DNA of 64,000 bases, from assembly GCA_944319815.1 (NCBI GenBank), contig CALUEX010000001.1, positions 62,001 through 126,000 of the forward strand, given 5' to 3'. The DNA is from an uncultured Prevotella sp. Its GTDB lineage: Bacteria; Bacteroidota; Bacteroidia; Bacteroidales; Bacteroidaceae. Made by a program: the position numbers and the translations under genes. Each line of letters starts with the position of its first letter. Position 1 is the stretch's first letter. Shown here in pieces: positions 17,785 through 25,685 of this stretch. The notes beneath the pieces were generated by a model, which made no database searches, was not told the DNA's origin, and was given only the letters and a program-made list of their open reading frames with translations.

Positions 17785-19221
17785 TTATACGAGATAGCCC
17801 ATGAACAGCGTAAGGTTGTACGCCAGCAGCCATCCTACGAGCACCGTGAGCAGCTGCCTGAGCCATGTCTCGGCCCGGCTGCCTTCCGCCGCCTTGACGA
17901 TGAAGCCCATGGCTATGGGCAGGGCGAACAGCCAGTGGGCGCCCATGATGTACACCTCGTTGATGCCGAAGCCCAGGCCGAGGTGGAGCAGCATATCGAA
18001 GGCGAAGCCGCAGAGCACCATCCACAGGAAGCGCGACCGCCGCCCGAACCATATTCCGCCGATGAACAGCACGACGATGACGGCCTCCACCACGTAGTTG
18101 ACGGCCCATCGGTAGGGCACTATTACCGGGCGGCTGCGCAAGGTGTCCTGCAGCAGGTAGTCCTTGTGCAGCTGTATTGACTCGCCGAAGAGGTTTTCGA
18201 TGACCGTTGCGCCGCGCGACGTCGTGGCGTCGGTCCACCTCATGAACTCGCCTTCGGCTATCGGCTTGCCCGTGTGCTGGTTCCACGGCTTCTTGTGGTC
18301 TCTCTTATACTTGGCCTGGGCGCGCCGCTGCATCTCCGCGTCGAACGCCTTTTTGATTTCGGCGCTGTCTTTCAGCGACGTCGTGTCCCTGAAGGCGTCG
18401 TACAGCTTTTGGCGTACCTCGGCGTTCTTCTTCGCCCTAAGCTCGGCGCGGGCCTTCTCCTTGGGCAGCACGAAGGTGCGGTATTCCCAGCGGGCGAAGC
18501 CCCAGATGAGCACTGCCGGCAGCAGTACGGCGAACAGGAAGTATTTTGGGCGGAAGAACTTGCGCCCGTTTGTGAACAGCGAATATGTGTAAGTCTTGAC
18601 GCCGTTGCTAAGTGTCACGCCGGCCGTGGCGAAGAACAGCACGACGGTCTGCCAGACCTTGAACTGCGTGCCGGCCTGCATCTTCATGCCGGAGACGTAG
18701 ATTGTGAAGACGAGCAGGAACATCGAGACGCAGAAATGGTCGGGCACGACGGCCGTCACCATGACGTAGGCGAACGAGAAGAACATCACCGAGAGCAGCG
18801 CCGAGTCGAAGCGGCCCAGCCGGATGACGTCGGTGAAAATGCGCAGCATGAAGATGAAGGCGTAGAAGGCGCACAGCAGCAGGGGCACGGCCACCAGGAA
18901 CTGCACTATGTTGACGCCCGTGGCGTCCATGACCCACTTGTCAACCTGCGACAGCGGCCACACCATGAAGGCCAGCAGTGGGTGGCGGTAGACGTTGTAG
19001 TTGGCTTCCCAGTAGGTTATGATTGAGTAGGTGATGGGGTCGAAGCCCGACACCGTGAAGTTGTTGATAAATATGTTCCAGTGGCCTCGCCCCGTCTGGG
19101 TGAACTTTTCGAAGTTGCGGGCTATCATGGCGGCGTGCAGCGCCGTTAACATAGCCAGCATGATGGCTGCCGGCAGCCATTCGTCGCGCCTTACCTTGAA
19201 CATTCTTAGTAGTTTCTTCAT
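17785..19221 (-). CDS. Polytopic membrane protein, GT-C glycosyltransferase-like
   Basis: A 478-residue integral membrane protein with about ten hydrophobic segments, broken by a charged cytoplasmic or periplasmic insert near residues 240-350 (KEKARAELRAKKNAEVRQKL). The first loop contains NFTVSGFDPITY and YNVYRHPLLAFM, resembling the acidic first-loop motif and following segment of GT-C enzymes that use polyprenyl-phosphate sugars. That assignment is inference, not a clear family match. The ATG at 19221 (MKKLLRMFKVRRDEW) is chosen because the 30 codons before it translate the CCCTCCC word repeat. It lies directly downstream of the HAD/UbiA pair, which could make its donor lipid. Confidence 0.75.
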   Translation of the reverse strand: MKKLLRMFKVRRDEWLPAAIMLAMLTALHAAMIARNFEKFTQTGRGHWNIFINNFTVSGFDPITYSIITYWEANYNVYRHPLLAFMVWPLSQVDKWVMDATGVNIVQFLVAVPLLLCAFYAFIFMLRIFTDVIRLGRFDSALLSVMFFSFAYVMVTAVVPDHFCVSMFLLVFTIYVSGMKMQAGTQFKVWQTVVLFFATAGVTLSNGVKTYTYSLFTNGRKFFRPKYFLFAVLLPAVLIWGFARWEYRTFVLPKEKARAELRAKKNAEVRQKLYDAFRDTTSLKDSAEIKKAFDAEMQRRAQAKYKRDHKKPWNQHTGKPIAEGEFMRWTDATTSRGATVIENLFGESIQLHKDYLLQDTLRSRPVIVPYRWAVNYVVEAVIVVLFIGGIWFGRRSRFLWMVLCGFAFDMLLHLGLGFGINEVYIMGAHWLFALPIAMGFIVKAAEGSRAETWLRQLLTVLVGWLLAYNLTLFMGYLV

Positions 19222-19231
19222 TGTCGTTTTC

Positions 19232-19355
19232 TTTTTTTGGAGGGATGGGAGAACGGGGAGGACAGGGAAATATGGGAGGCCCGGGGAAGGGCGTCCGCCC
19301 AATTTTTTCATTATTAATTGTTAACTTTTAATTCTTCATTATTCATTCTTAATTC
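19232..19355. repeat. Word repeats: GGGAGGCCCGGGG type, then TTCATTATTCATTC type
   Basis: Two different degenerate repeats abut: purine-rich GGGAGAACGGGGAGG words (19232-19290), then AT-rich ATTCTTCATTATTCATTC words (19305-19355). Confidence 0.6.
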
Positions 19356-19356
19356 T

Positions 19357-19974
19357 TCATTTCCTGAAAGGCTTGTAGTGGCTCTCGTCGGCGAAGTCGA
19401 GCAGCTCCGTGTCGCCGCGGCTGTCGCCGTAGGCCACGAGGCGGTATTCGGAGCGTTCGGGGTAGAGCTGTAACAGGCGGTTCACCTTCTCGCGGCCGTA
19501 GCAGTTCTTAGTGGCGAAGCGGCCTGTGAGCACGCCCTCGCGGACGCTTGCCATCGTGCCGACCACGAACACGTCGCCCATCGAGGCGAAGAACGGCTCC
19601 ACCCAGTTGTTGAGGCTTGCGCTGATGATTACGGCCTTGCCGCCGCCGGCCAGCACGTCGGCCACGCGCTGCATACCCTTGGGGCGCAGCAGGGCGGCCT
19701 TCTCCTTGGCGAAGCGGGCGCAGAGGGCGTTGAAGTCGGTCTCGGCCATGCCCTTGAAGCAGTATGCGAACACCCGTTGCTTTGCCTTCCAGTTGGGGTA
19801 AAGCCCAATCTTCATCAGCACCAGCAGGGGCGAGAAGCGCAGGAAGCACAACGCGAAGGCCTTTGTGCCCTTGGCGAAGCGTATGAACTCAAGCAGCGTG
19901 TCGCGGCGCGTCAGCGTGCCGTCGAAGTCGAAGGCGTGGATTTCGCCTAACGGGTAATTGCGTGTTTCGGTCAT
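19357..19974 (-). CDS. HAD-IB (SerB-like) phosphatase
   Basis: A 205-residue HAD phosphatase of subfamily IB. The motifs are HAFDFDGTLTRRDTLLEF (motif I aspartates), IISASLNNW (motif II), the lysine in CYGREKVNRL (motif III) and VAYGDSRGDTELLDFAD (motif IV). A hydrophobic cap stretch (FALCFLRFSPLLVLMKIG) suggests membrane association. It lies 108 bases downstream of the UbiA-family gene. In mycobacteria a comparable phosphatase is placed next to decaprenyl-phosphate phosphoribosyltransferase and removes the 5-phosphate of the lipid-linked phosphoribose; by analogy that is the proposed role here. Confidence 0.88.
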   Translation of the reverse strand: MTETRNYPLGEIHAFDFDGTLTRRDTLLEFIRFAKGTKAFALCFLRFSPLLVLMKIGLYPNWKAKQRVFAYCFKGMAETDFNALCARFAKEKAALLRPKGMQRVADVLAGGGKAVIISASLNNWVEPFFASMGDVFVVGTMASVREGVLTGRFATKNCYGREKVNRLLQLYPERSEYRLVAYGDSRGDTELLDFADESHYKPFRK

Positions 19975-20082
19975 TGGTAGTTTCTTTTAGGGGAGCTGGG
20001 ATGGGCTGGGAGAACTGCGAGTTCTGGGTAGCTTATGAAAGGCGTATGCCCGATTTTTAATTTTTAATTGTTAAATTTTCAT

Positions 20083-20964
20083 TTAAACAATATATATCAG
20101 CACTACGAACGTCAGCGCCCATGCCGCCACTACGAGCTGCGTGAACCTGTCGGTGAGCATCATCTTGGTAGGGTCGCCGCTCTTTTTGTCAACCACCGTG
20201 ATTTGCATATACCTCAACAGGCCGAGCAAGACGAACACGGAGGTGAGGTAGAGCAGGTCGGAATGGAAGCGCGCCGTTACCTCGGGCGACACCGTGTACA
20301 TGATGTAGCACACCAGGGTGACGGCCGCCGTGACGGTGATGGCCTGGTTGATGAACGTCAGGTTGTAGCGTATGGTGTTCTTGCGGGGCGGCTCGCCCGT
20401 CTCGTTCATGCGCACCACGTCGTCCCTGCGCTTGGCGAACGAGAGGAAGAGCGTAAGCAGGAAGGTCATCAGCACGAGCCACTTGCTCAGCACGATGTCC
20501 GTGGCGAAGCCTCCGGCGAGCACCCTCAGCACGAAGCCGAAGGCAACTATGCAGACGTCAACGATGGCGTATTGCTTCAGCTTGGCGCAGTAGGCAAGGT
20601 TCATCACGTAGTAGAACGCCAGCACGCCGCCCACCTTCATGGCGTGCCCGCCGCCGATGAGGGCCGTGGTGACGGCCGCGAGGGCGAGCATCAGGAGCAT
20701 CAGCATCCACGCCTTGCCTACGGACAGCGCGCCGGAGGCAATCGGCCGGTGGCACTTCACGGGGTGGCGGCGGTCGGCCTCCACGTCCTTTATGTCGTTG
20801 AAGCAGTAGACCGACGACGCCACGAAGCTGTAAGCCAGCAGCGTGAGCAGCGCGGCGCGTATGTCGGCCACGTCGAGCAGGCTGCCGCCGAAGAACATCG
20901 GCAGCAGCACGAACACGTTTTTGAGCCACTGTTGGGGGCGGATGAGTCTTATTATGTTGTGCAT
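20083..20964 (-). CDS. UbiA-family decaprenyl-phosphate phosphoribosyltransferase-like protein
   Basis: A 293-residue integral membrane prenyltransferase with eight or nine helices. The first aspartate-rich motif is FNDIKDVEADRRHPVKCHRP (N-D-x-x-D-x-x-x-D-R-x-H-P-x-K-x-x-R-P), the variant I associate with phosphoribosyl-diphosphate:decaprenyl-phosphate transferases rather than quinone enzymes. The second motif region is FAKRRDDV. The start MHNIIRLIRPQQWLKNVFVLLP at 20964 is typical of that subfamily; an open frame to 21102 is repeat-derived. Predicted product is polyprenyl-phosphoryl-5-phosphoribose. The paired HAD phosphatase follows. Confidence 0.9.
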   Translation of the reverse strand: MHNIIRLIRPQQWLKNVFVLLPMFFGGSLLDVADIRAALLTLLAYSFVASSVYCFNDIKDVEADRRHPVKCHRPIASGALSVGKAWMLMLLMLALAAVTTALIGGGHAMKVGGVLAFYYVMNLAYCAKLKQYAIVDVCIVAFGFVLRVLAGGFATDIVLSKWLVLMTFLLTLFLSFAKRRDDVVRMNETGEPPRKNTIRYNLTFINQAITVTAAVTLVCYIMYTVSPEVTARFHSDLLYLTSVFVLLGLLRYMQITVVDKKSGDPTKMMLTDRFTQLVVAAWALTFVVLIYIV

Positions 20965-21054
20965 TTTCGCTGTTTTTGTTGTCGTTTCGGTTGATGGTGG
21001 CAAGTTAGTTGCTAAGTCGCTGGCTGTCAACGGGTTGCCCGTTTGTGCCCTTCC

Positions 21055-21125
21055 GAGCTGCGTTTTGTGGCCTTTTGGGCGGTAATTCGTGGCCTTTTGC
21101 ATGGCGATTTACGGCCTTTTGCAGG
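21055..21125. repeat. Array of GGCCTTTTGC units (family 2 relatives)
   Basis: GTGGCCTTTTGGG, GTGGCCTTTTGCATGGCGAT and ACGGCCTTTTGCAGGG recur at 25-30 base spacing, without the closing arm seen in full hairpins. Confidence 0.55.
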
Positions 21126-21190
21126 GTTTGTTGAATAGGGCAGATGCGGCGGATGTGGCTAATGGCCTCCGGCTTGGCCACAAAGCATAT

Positions 21191-22198
21191 TCAGCTCCCT
21201 CCCTTCGGGAGGGTTGGGGTGGGTATTATTTTCCTCAGCAGCCACGCCAACAGTGCCGACACTACGATTACGATTAGTGCCGTGAGGCAGTAGCCCAGTT
21301 TGTAAGGCGTGACGTATTTCATCACGAACTGTATGTGTATGAGGTACATCTCGAGGCTGATTGTGCCGATGAAGGCCAGGGCGCGGCGCACGCCCTGCGG
21401 CGTCTTGCGCAGCATCTGGGCGAGCAGCACCACCATAGAGAGCGTCAGCGGTATGTAGACCATGCGCTCTATGAACAGCGGGAAGCGGCCCCGCCACGAC
21501 TGTTCGAACTCCACGCACATGGCAAGGCTCATCGCGAAGGCCACGATTACGAGCCACAGGGCCTGGCCGTCGAGCGTGCGCCGCTCCTTGACCCACGAGC
21601 CGAGGTTGACTCCGATGAGGAAGATTGGTATGCGGCTGAAGAAGATTTCGAGGTGCCCCACGGCTTGGTGTACGGGCGGGTAATACTGCACCATCACGGC
21701 CAAGACCATCGCCACGACGGGCATCCAGCGGTAGACGGGATGGCGCTGTATGAGAGCCATGTAGGCAGGGGCGAAGGTGTAGAGCATCATTATAGCCGGG
21801 ACGAACCAGAACGTCAGGTCGTCAACCCTCCAGAAGCTCCAGCCCACGAGTATGTTCGCTATGAGGTTGGGGATGTCCGGGCTGTATCCGCCGCCCGGGG
21901 TGTTGAGGTAGTTGGGTATGTAAAACAGGCACGCGATTACCAGCCAGGCAGGATACACACGCTGGTAGCGGCGCTTGAAAAAGTGCTTCAGCGACGGGTT
22001 CTTGGTCCACGAGAACCATAAGCCCATGCCGCTGAGCAGCAGGAAGACGTCAACCCCGACGTTGCCGCAGCGCACGAGGCCGTACATGGGGTTGCTCCTC
22101 GGCATCCATACGTGGAAAAGCATGACGAACAGCATCGCCAGCCCCATCAATTCGCCTCGGTAACGGCTGATGTCGGATAGTTCGATTGGCTTTTTCAT
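21191..22198 (-). CDS. Membrane acyltransferase, acyltransferase-3 (OafA/WecH) type
   Basis: A 335-residue protein with about ten membrane helices. The N-terminal ELMGLAMLFVMLFHVWMPRSN contains the FxH-type catalytic histidine of acyltransferase family 3, and the GNVGVDVFLLLSGMGLWFSW segment is the conserved second motif. Such enzymes O-acetylate or succinylate glycans at the inner membrane. It overlaps the upstream acyltransferase by four bases. The last residues IIPTPTLPKGGS are translated from a family-1 palindrome, so the repeat supplies the stop codon. Confidence 0.9.
   Translation of the reverse strand: MKKPIELSDISRYRGELMGLAMLFVMLFHVWMPRSNPMYGLVRCGNVGVDVFLLLSGMGLWFSWTKNPSLKHFFKRRYQRVYPAWLVIACLFYIPNYLNTPGGGYSPDIPNLIANILVGWSFWRVDDLTFWFVPAIMMLYTFAPAYMALIQRHPVYRWMPVVAMVLAVMVQYYPPVHQAVGHLEIFFSRIPIFLIGVNLGSWVKERRTLDGQALWLVIVAFAMSLAMCVEFEQSWRGRFPLFIERMVYIPLTLSMVVLLAQMLRKTPQGVRRALAFIGTISLEMYLIHIQFVMKYVTPYKLGYCLTALIVIVVSALLAWLLRKIIPTPTLPKGGS
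21192..21228 (-). repeat. CCCTCCC palindrome forming the 3' end of the acyltransferase gene
   Basis: AGCTCCCTCCCTTCGGGAGG followed by GTTGGGGTGGGTAT, family 1, lying inside the last codons of the acyltransferase gene. Confidence 0.8.
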
Positions 22199-23259
22199 TG
22201 CTTCAATACGGGTTTGGGAATGTGCCTGAAGGCTAACTTAAACAGCCACGCCATGGCGATTGAGGCGGCTATGTAGAGCGCAAGCCCCGTGTAGACGTAG
22301 CCGTGGTAAGACAGGCGTATGATGACTTCGCGCGCCAAGGGGTGGACGACGAACAGTGCGGACGATATTGCCCCGAACCAGACGCACGGCGCAAGGGCGC
22401 GCTCGGGCAGCAGTTTCACCGTGGCGACGGCGCCCGTAACCACGAACAGCGGCACCCACAGCCACGCCTGGAAGGCAAAGCTGCCGGCGAAGACGGCCAC
22501 GGCCGACACCGCCGCAATGGCCGCGTAAGCCCCCGTGCCAAGGCTGCGGCCGTGGCGGGCGTAGAGCACTCCGGCGCCGAAAGGCAGCATCCCGCCCACG
22601 AAGTTGTAGCGTATGCGGTTGAGAGTCTCGCCTCCCGGGTCGGCCTCCGGCGTGAACACGGCCTGCGCCGCCCAGCATATTACGATGAGCGCGACGGTGA
22701 ATGCAGACCTTTGCCGGTAAATAAGGAAGCGGTAAACGATGTAAAGCTGGAGCATAAGGCCGAAGAACCAGTACGGCCCGGGCTTGATAATGTGGTCAGG
22801 GTCGGGCAGGAGGTTGATGTACATGAGCAGCTGAGCCACCACGTTGCAGGCCGTGTAGCCCCGGTAACCGTGCGGCAGCAGGTAGCTTATGACGGCAAAG
22901 CCCACGTAGCCAAGCACCATGAGGCGCAGCAACTTGAGGTAGTGGTAGCCGATGAAGGGCAGCGCGCCGGCCTTCTGCTGCGTCTTCTGTTCGTACTTGC
23001 ATACAAGGCCGAAGCCGCTGATGAACAGGAACACGGGCACGCCGTAATGCCCGAAGAACGACAGCACGTGCACCAGCAGGTCGTGGTTGAGCGTCATTAT
23101 GCGGTCGAGCAGCTGCATGGGCTTAGCCAAAGTGAACGTATATTCGTTCTCCTTGACGGCAAAGCCGAGGAAGTGGCAGTAGTTGTGGAGTATTATTCCG
23201 AGTATCGCGATGCCTCGCAACGCCTTCGACTCGGCAAGTGAAAGAAGGGGTTTGTCCAT
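22195..23259 (-). CDS. Membrane acyltransferase (family 3-like)
   Basis: A 354-residue polytopic protein. LRGIAILGIILHNYCHFLGF carries the R-x-x-A-x-x-x-x-x-x-H pattern of the acyltransferase-3 family, and FFGHYGVPVFLFISGFGLVCKYE is the second conserved segment. It differs strongly in sequence from the next gene, with which it overlaps by four bases (ATGA), so two distinct glycan decorations are likely. Donor and acceptor are unknown. It begins the acyltransferase pair in the minus-strand envelope cluster. Confidence 0.88.
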   Translation of the reverse strand: MDKPLLSLAESKALRGIAILGIILHNYCHFLGFAVKENEYTFTLAKPMQLLDRIMTLNHDLLVHVLSFFGHYGVPVFLFISGFGLVCKYEQKTQQKAGALPFIGYHYLKLLRLMVLGYVGFAVISYLLPHGYRGYTACNVVAQLLMYINLLPDPDHIIKPGPYWFFGLMLQLYIVYRFLIYRQRSAFTVALIVICWAAQAVFTPEADPGGETLNRIRYNFVGGMLPFGAGVLYARHGRSLGTGAYAAIAAVSAVAVFAGSFAFQAWLWVPLFVVTGAVATVKLLPERALAPCVWFGAISSALFVVHPLAREVIIRLSYHGYVYTGLALYIAASIAMAWLFKLAFRHIPKPVLKQ

Positions 23260-23274
23260 TGTTTATATATTTTT

Positions 23275-23312
23275 GCACCCACCCCCGCCCTCCCTAAGGG
23301 AGGGAGTTTAAT
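23275..23312 (+). repeat. CCCTCCC palindrome (family 1)
   Basis: CACCCACCCCCGCCCTCCCT followed by AAGGGAGGGAG. A diverged, longer relative with a CCCCGCCGGGG centre lies at 23500-23538. Confidence 0.75.
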
Positions 23313-23409
23313 GTGCGGTGCAGGTGTTTTTACGTATTTCTTTATTATGTCTTGAAGCAATTTTCATGTTGCTTACATACGGTTGGCTAATCAGTTGATT
23401 GTCAGCGGC

Positions 23410-23485
23410 TTGCCCGTTTGCCTCCTTTTGCGGTGCAGGACGTACCCTTTTGCCTCACGTTTTGTGCCCTTTTGCAGCCTAAAAC
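23410..23485. repeat. CCTTTTGC units (family 2 relatives)
   Basis: GCCTCCTTTTGCGGTGC, GTACCCTTTTGCC and TGTGCCCTTTTGCAGCC in a row, each without a paired arm. Confidence 0.5.
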
Positions 23486-23538
23486 ATCTCCTTTGCATTT
23501 CCAGTCCCTCCCCGCCGGGGGAGTTGGAGGGGGCTGCC

Positions 23539-25383
23539 TTATTTCAGTTCATCATAATCCGTGGTATTCTTCAGTATCCTCGGGCGCGCCTCGTTGTATC
23601 CCGGGGCCAGCACGTTGAGCTCTTCGCGGTAGTGGGGCGTGCTTATCCCTGCCAAATAAAGCAGCAGGTGGGGCAGCGCGTCGGTCATGTAGCGACGGTC
23701 GCGGGCCTTCAGTATGTCGCCGTACAGTGCGGGGTGGTTGACCATGTAGTCGTGCGAGCACCAGAGCCAGAAGGGAATGTCGAACTCCTCGCGCGCCAAC
23801 CGGGCGGTTATTTCGGTGGAGTGCATCCTTCCGTAGAAGTGCACGCCCTCGCCGTAACACTCCTCGCCGTGGTCGGGAACGTAGACAACGATGGCGTCCT
23901 CGTCCTCGAACCGCTTGATTATTTCGTCCACGATGGAGTCGTTGTAGAGTATGGCGTTATCATAGTCGGCCAGTATCCGCAGTTCCTTTTGCTTCAGGTC
24001 GGGCCGTTCGTAGTCGTCGGGGTTGAACTTCCGGCGCTTCAGCGGGAAGCGCGTGCGGTAGTCAACGTGCTGCCCCTTGAGGTGGAATATTATGAGGTTG
24101 TGCTCCTTGTTCTCCTTCTTCAGGCGGTCGTATTCCTTCAGCATACCGTCGTCGTAGCGGTAGAGCCGCTCGTTGCGCGTGTCGAACATGGCGCGGCTAA
24201 GCTCCGGGTTGTTGAGGAAGAAGCCCCCGCTGAAGTCGTAGACGGCCTCTTTTGCTTGCGGCAGGAACTGGTTGGTGAGGAAAGTCACGTGGTAGCCCGC
24301 CTTGCGGAACAGTTCGGGAAAGAGCGGATAGTCGCACCATTCGCCCTTGTCGCCGACGGCGTAGAGCGAGAACAGGTACTTGAAGACGAAGCTCGTGAGG
24401 TTCCACGGCGCTATGACGTCGGTGAAAGGCACAAGCCTTCCGCGCCTGGCGCGCTCCTCCTGCCGCGGCGTCGTAGGCAGTCCGTAGCCGTATAGGCTTG
24501 CGTGGTGGCGGTTGTAGCTCTCACCTATTATCAATACTATGTTCTTGCTGCGGAACGAGCAGCTGTCAACCTGCGCCTTGTCGATGTTCTCGACGAGCTT
24601 GACGACCTGCTTTGCCGTCAGCTCGTTGGCGTAAATGCTGAACACGAGGCGGTAGAGCGGGGTGTAAAGCACGGCGCAGTCCTTGCGCGTAAGTTCGTGC
24701 TCTACGTCTCCGATGTTGTCGTATGACATGAGGCGGACCATCGCAGCCTTGTTGGCGTAGCACGTTGCGGCGCAGTAGATGAATACTGCAAGCAGGGCAA
24801 GCCCCACGAACGGAACGGCGCGCGAGGCCGTCTTGCGGGCCATGTCGGCGTAACCATGAGCCATGTCGGCTATGTAAGCCTTGGTCTTGGCAGCCCTCTG
24901 CGCGTTGCCGAACAGGCGCCTGTAGGCCACGGCCCACGCCGCGTGGGCGAGCATCACGAGCAGGACACGCCCCAGGCGGCTGAAGATGATGTTAAAGGAC
25001 AGGTACGACTCCAGGAACTCCGTGGCCTCGCGGCTGTCGGTTTCGCCTACGAGCAGCAGCATGGTGGGCGTGATTGTGGTGTCGAACTTCACGAAGCAGT
25101 ACACCTCGACGACGGCCAGCAGGTATGCCACGACATACACCAGCCGCTTGAGCCACACCCCGGCCTTCCTCGGGACGAGGCACAGCAAGAGGCAGAGGAT
25201 GCTTATGTCGAGGAACAACTCTTGCGGGGCAAGCGAGTAGGCGTGGTATCCGCGCTTTGCCGGCACCACGGCGTAGACGCACACTAACCCCAGCACGTAC
25301 ATGAAGATGACGAACGCGCCGTAGTGTCTCAATGGTTTTGCCACGCAGGCCAGTAGTTGCCTGATAGTGTACAGTAGCTTCAT
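23539..25383 (-). CDS. Phosphoethanolamine transferase-like membrane sulfatase-fold enzyme
   Basis: A 614-residue protein: five N-terminal membrane helices (residues 15-180 region and one near 200), then a periplasmic alkaline-phosphatase-fold domain. The metal/nucleophile motifs are KNIVLIIGESYNRHHASLYG, the candidate catalytic threonine in PWNLTSFVFKYLFSLY, and the metal ligands in VYVPDHGEECYGEGVHFYG. This is the layout of EptA/CptA-type enzymes, which transfer phosphoethanolamine from phosphatidylethanolamine to lipid A, core or glycans. The ATG at 25383 is used because a TACTTTTG promoter box (25402-25409) overlaps the alternative upstream ATG. Substrate is inference. Confidence 0.88.
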   Translation of the reverse strand: MKLLYTIRQLLACVAKPLRHYGAFVIFMYVLGLVCVYAVVPAKRGYHAYSLAPQELFLDISILCLLLCLVPRKAGVWLKRLVYVVAYLLAVVEVYCFVKFDTTITPTMLLLVGETDSREATEFLESYLSFNIIFSRLGRVLLVMLAHAAWAVAYRRLFGNAQRAAKTKAYIADMAHGYADMARKTASRAVPFVGLALLAVFIYCAATCYANKAAMVRLMSYDNIGDVEHELTRKDCAVLYTPLYRLVFSIYANELTAKQVVKLVENIDKAQVDSCSFRSKNIVLIIGESYNRHHASLYGYGLPTTPRQEERARRGRLVPFTDVIAPWNLTSFVFKYLFSLYAVGDKGEWCDYPLFPELFRKAGYHVTFLTNQFLPQAKEAVYDFSGGFFLNNPELSRAMFDTRNERLYRYDDGMLKEYDRLKKENKEHNLIIFHLKGQHVDYRTRFPLKRRKFNPDDYERPDLKQKELRILADYDNAILYNDSIVDEIIKRFEDEDAIVVYVPDHGEECYGEGVHFYGRMHSTEITARLAREEFDIPFWLWCSHDYMVNHPALYGDILKARDRRYMTDALPHLLLYLAGISTPHYREELNVLAPGYNEARPRILKNTTDYDELK

Positions 25384-25401
25384 CGGGCTTGTATTTTCGG
25401 G

Positions 25402-25432
25402 CAAAAGTACGGCTTTTTTACATTATTTACAA
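25402..25432 (-). promoter_or_regulatory. Promoter of the phosphoethanolamine transferase-like gene
   Basis: Minus strand: TTGT (25429-25432), a 19-base spacer and TACTTTTG (25402-25409). It decides the start at 25383 and gives a leader of about 13 bases. Confidence 0.7.
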
Positions 25433-25439
25433 TAAAAAA

Positions 25440-25684
25440 AGGAAAAAATTAAGGAGTGGAAGAGGAGTGGAGGCCGGTTGGGAAAAGGCTAACGGGAGAA
25501 CTTGGAGTGCCGGGAGGTTATGGGAAGTGCCGGGAGGAATGGGACGAATGGGGCTGATGGGCAGGGTGGGTGAATAGTACGGATAAGGCTGATGAGGCCA
25601 ATGGGCGCGGCTGTTGACGGCTTGCTGGCTTGTCTGCTCGTCCCTTGTCTGCTTGTCTGCTCGTCCCTTGTCTGCTTGTATCTC
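25440..25684. repeat. Two word-repeat tracts between envelope genes
   Basis: GAAGTGCCGGGAGGAATGGG and GGAGTGGAAGAGGAGTGGAG words (25445-25600), then CTGCTTGTCTGCTCGTCCCT words (25608-25682). No gene is supported. Confidence 0.65.
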
Positions 25685-25685
25685 G

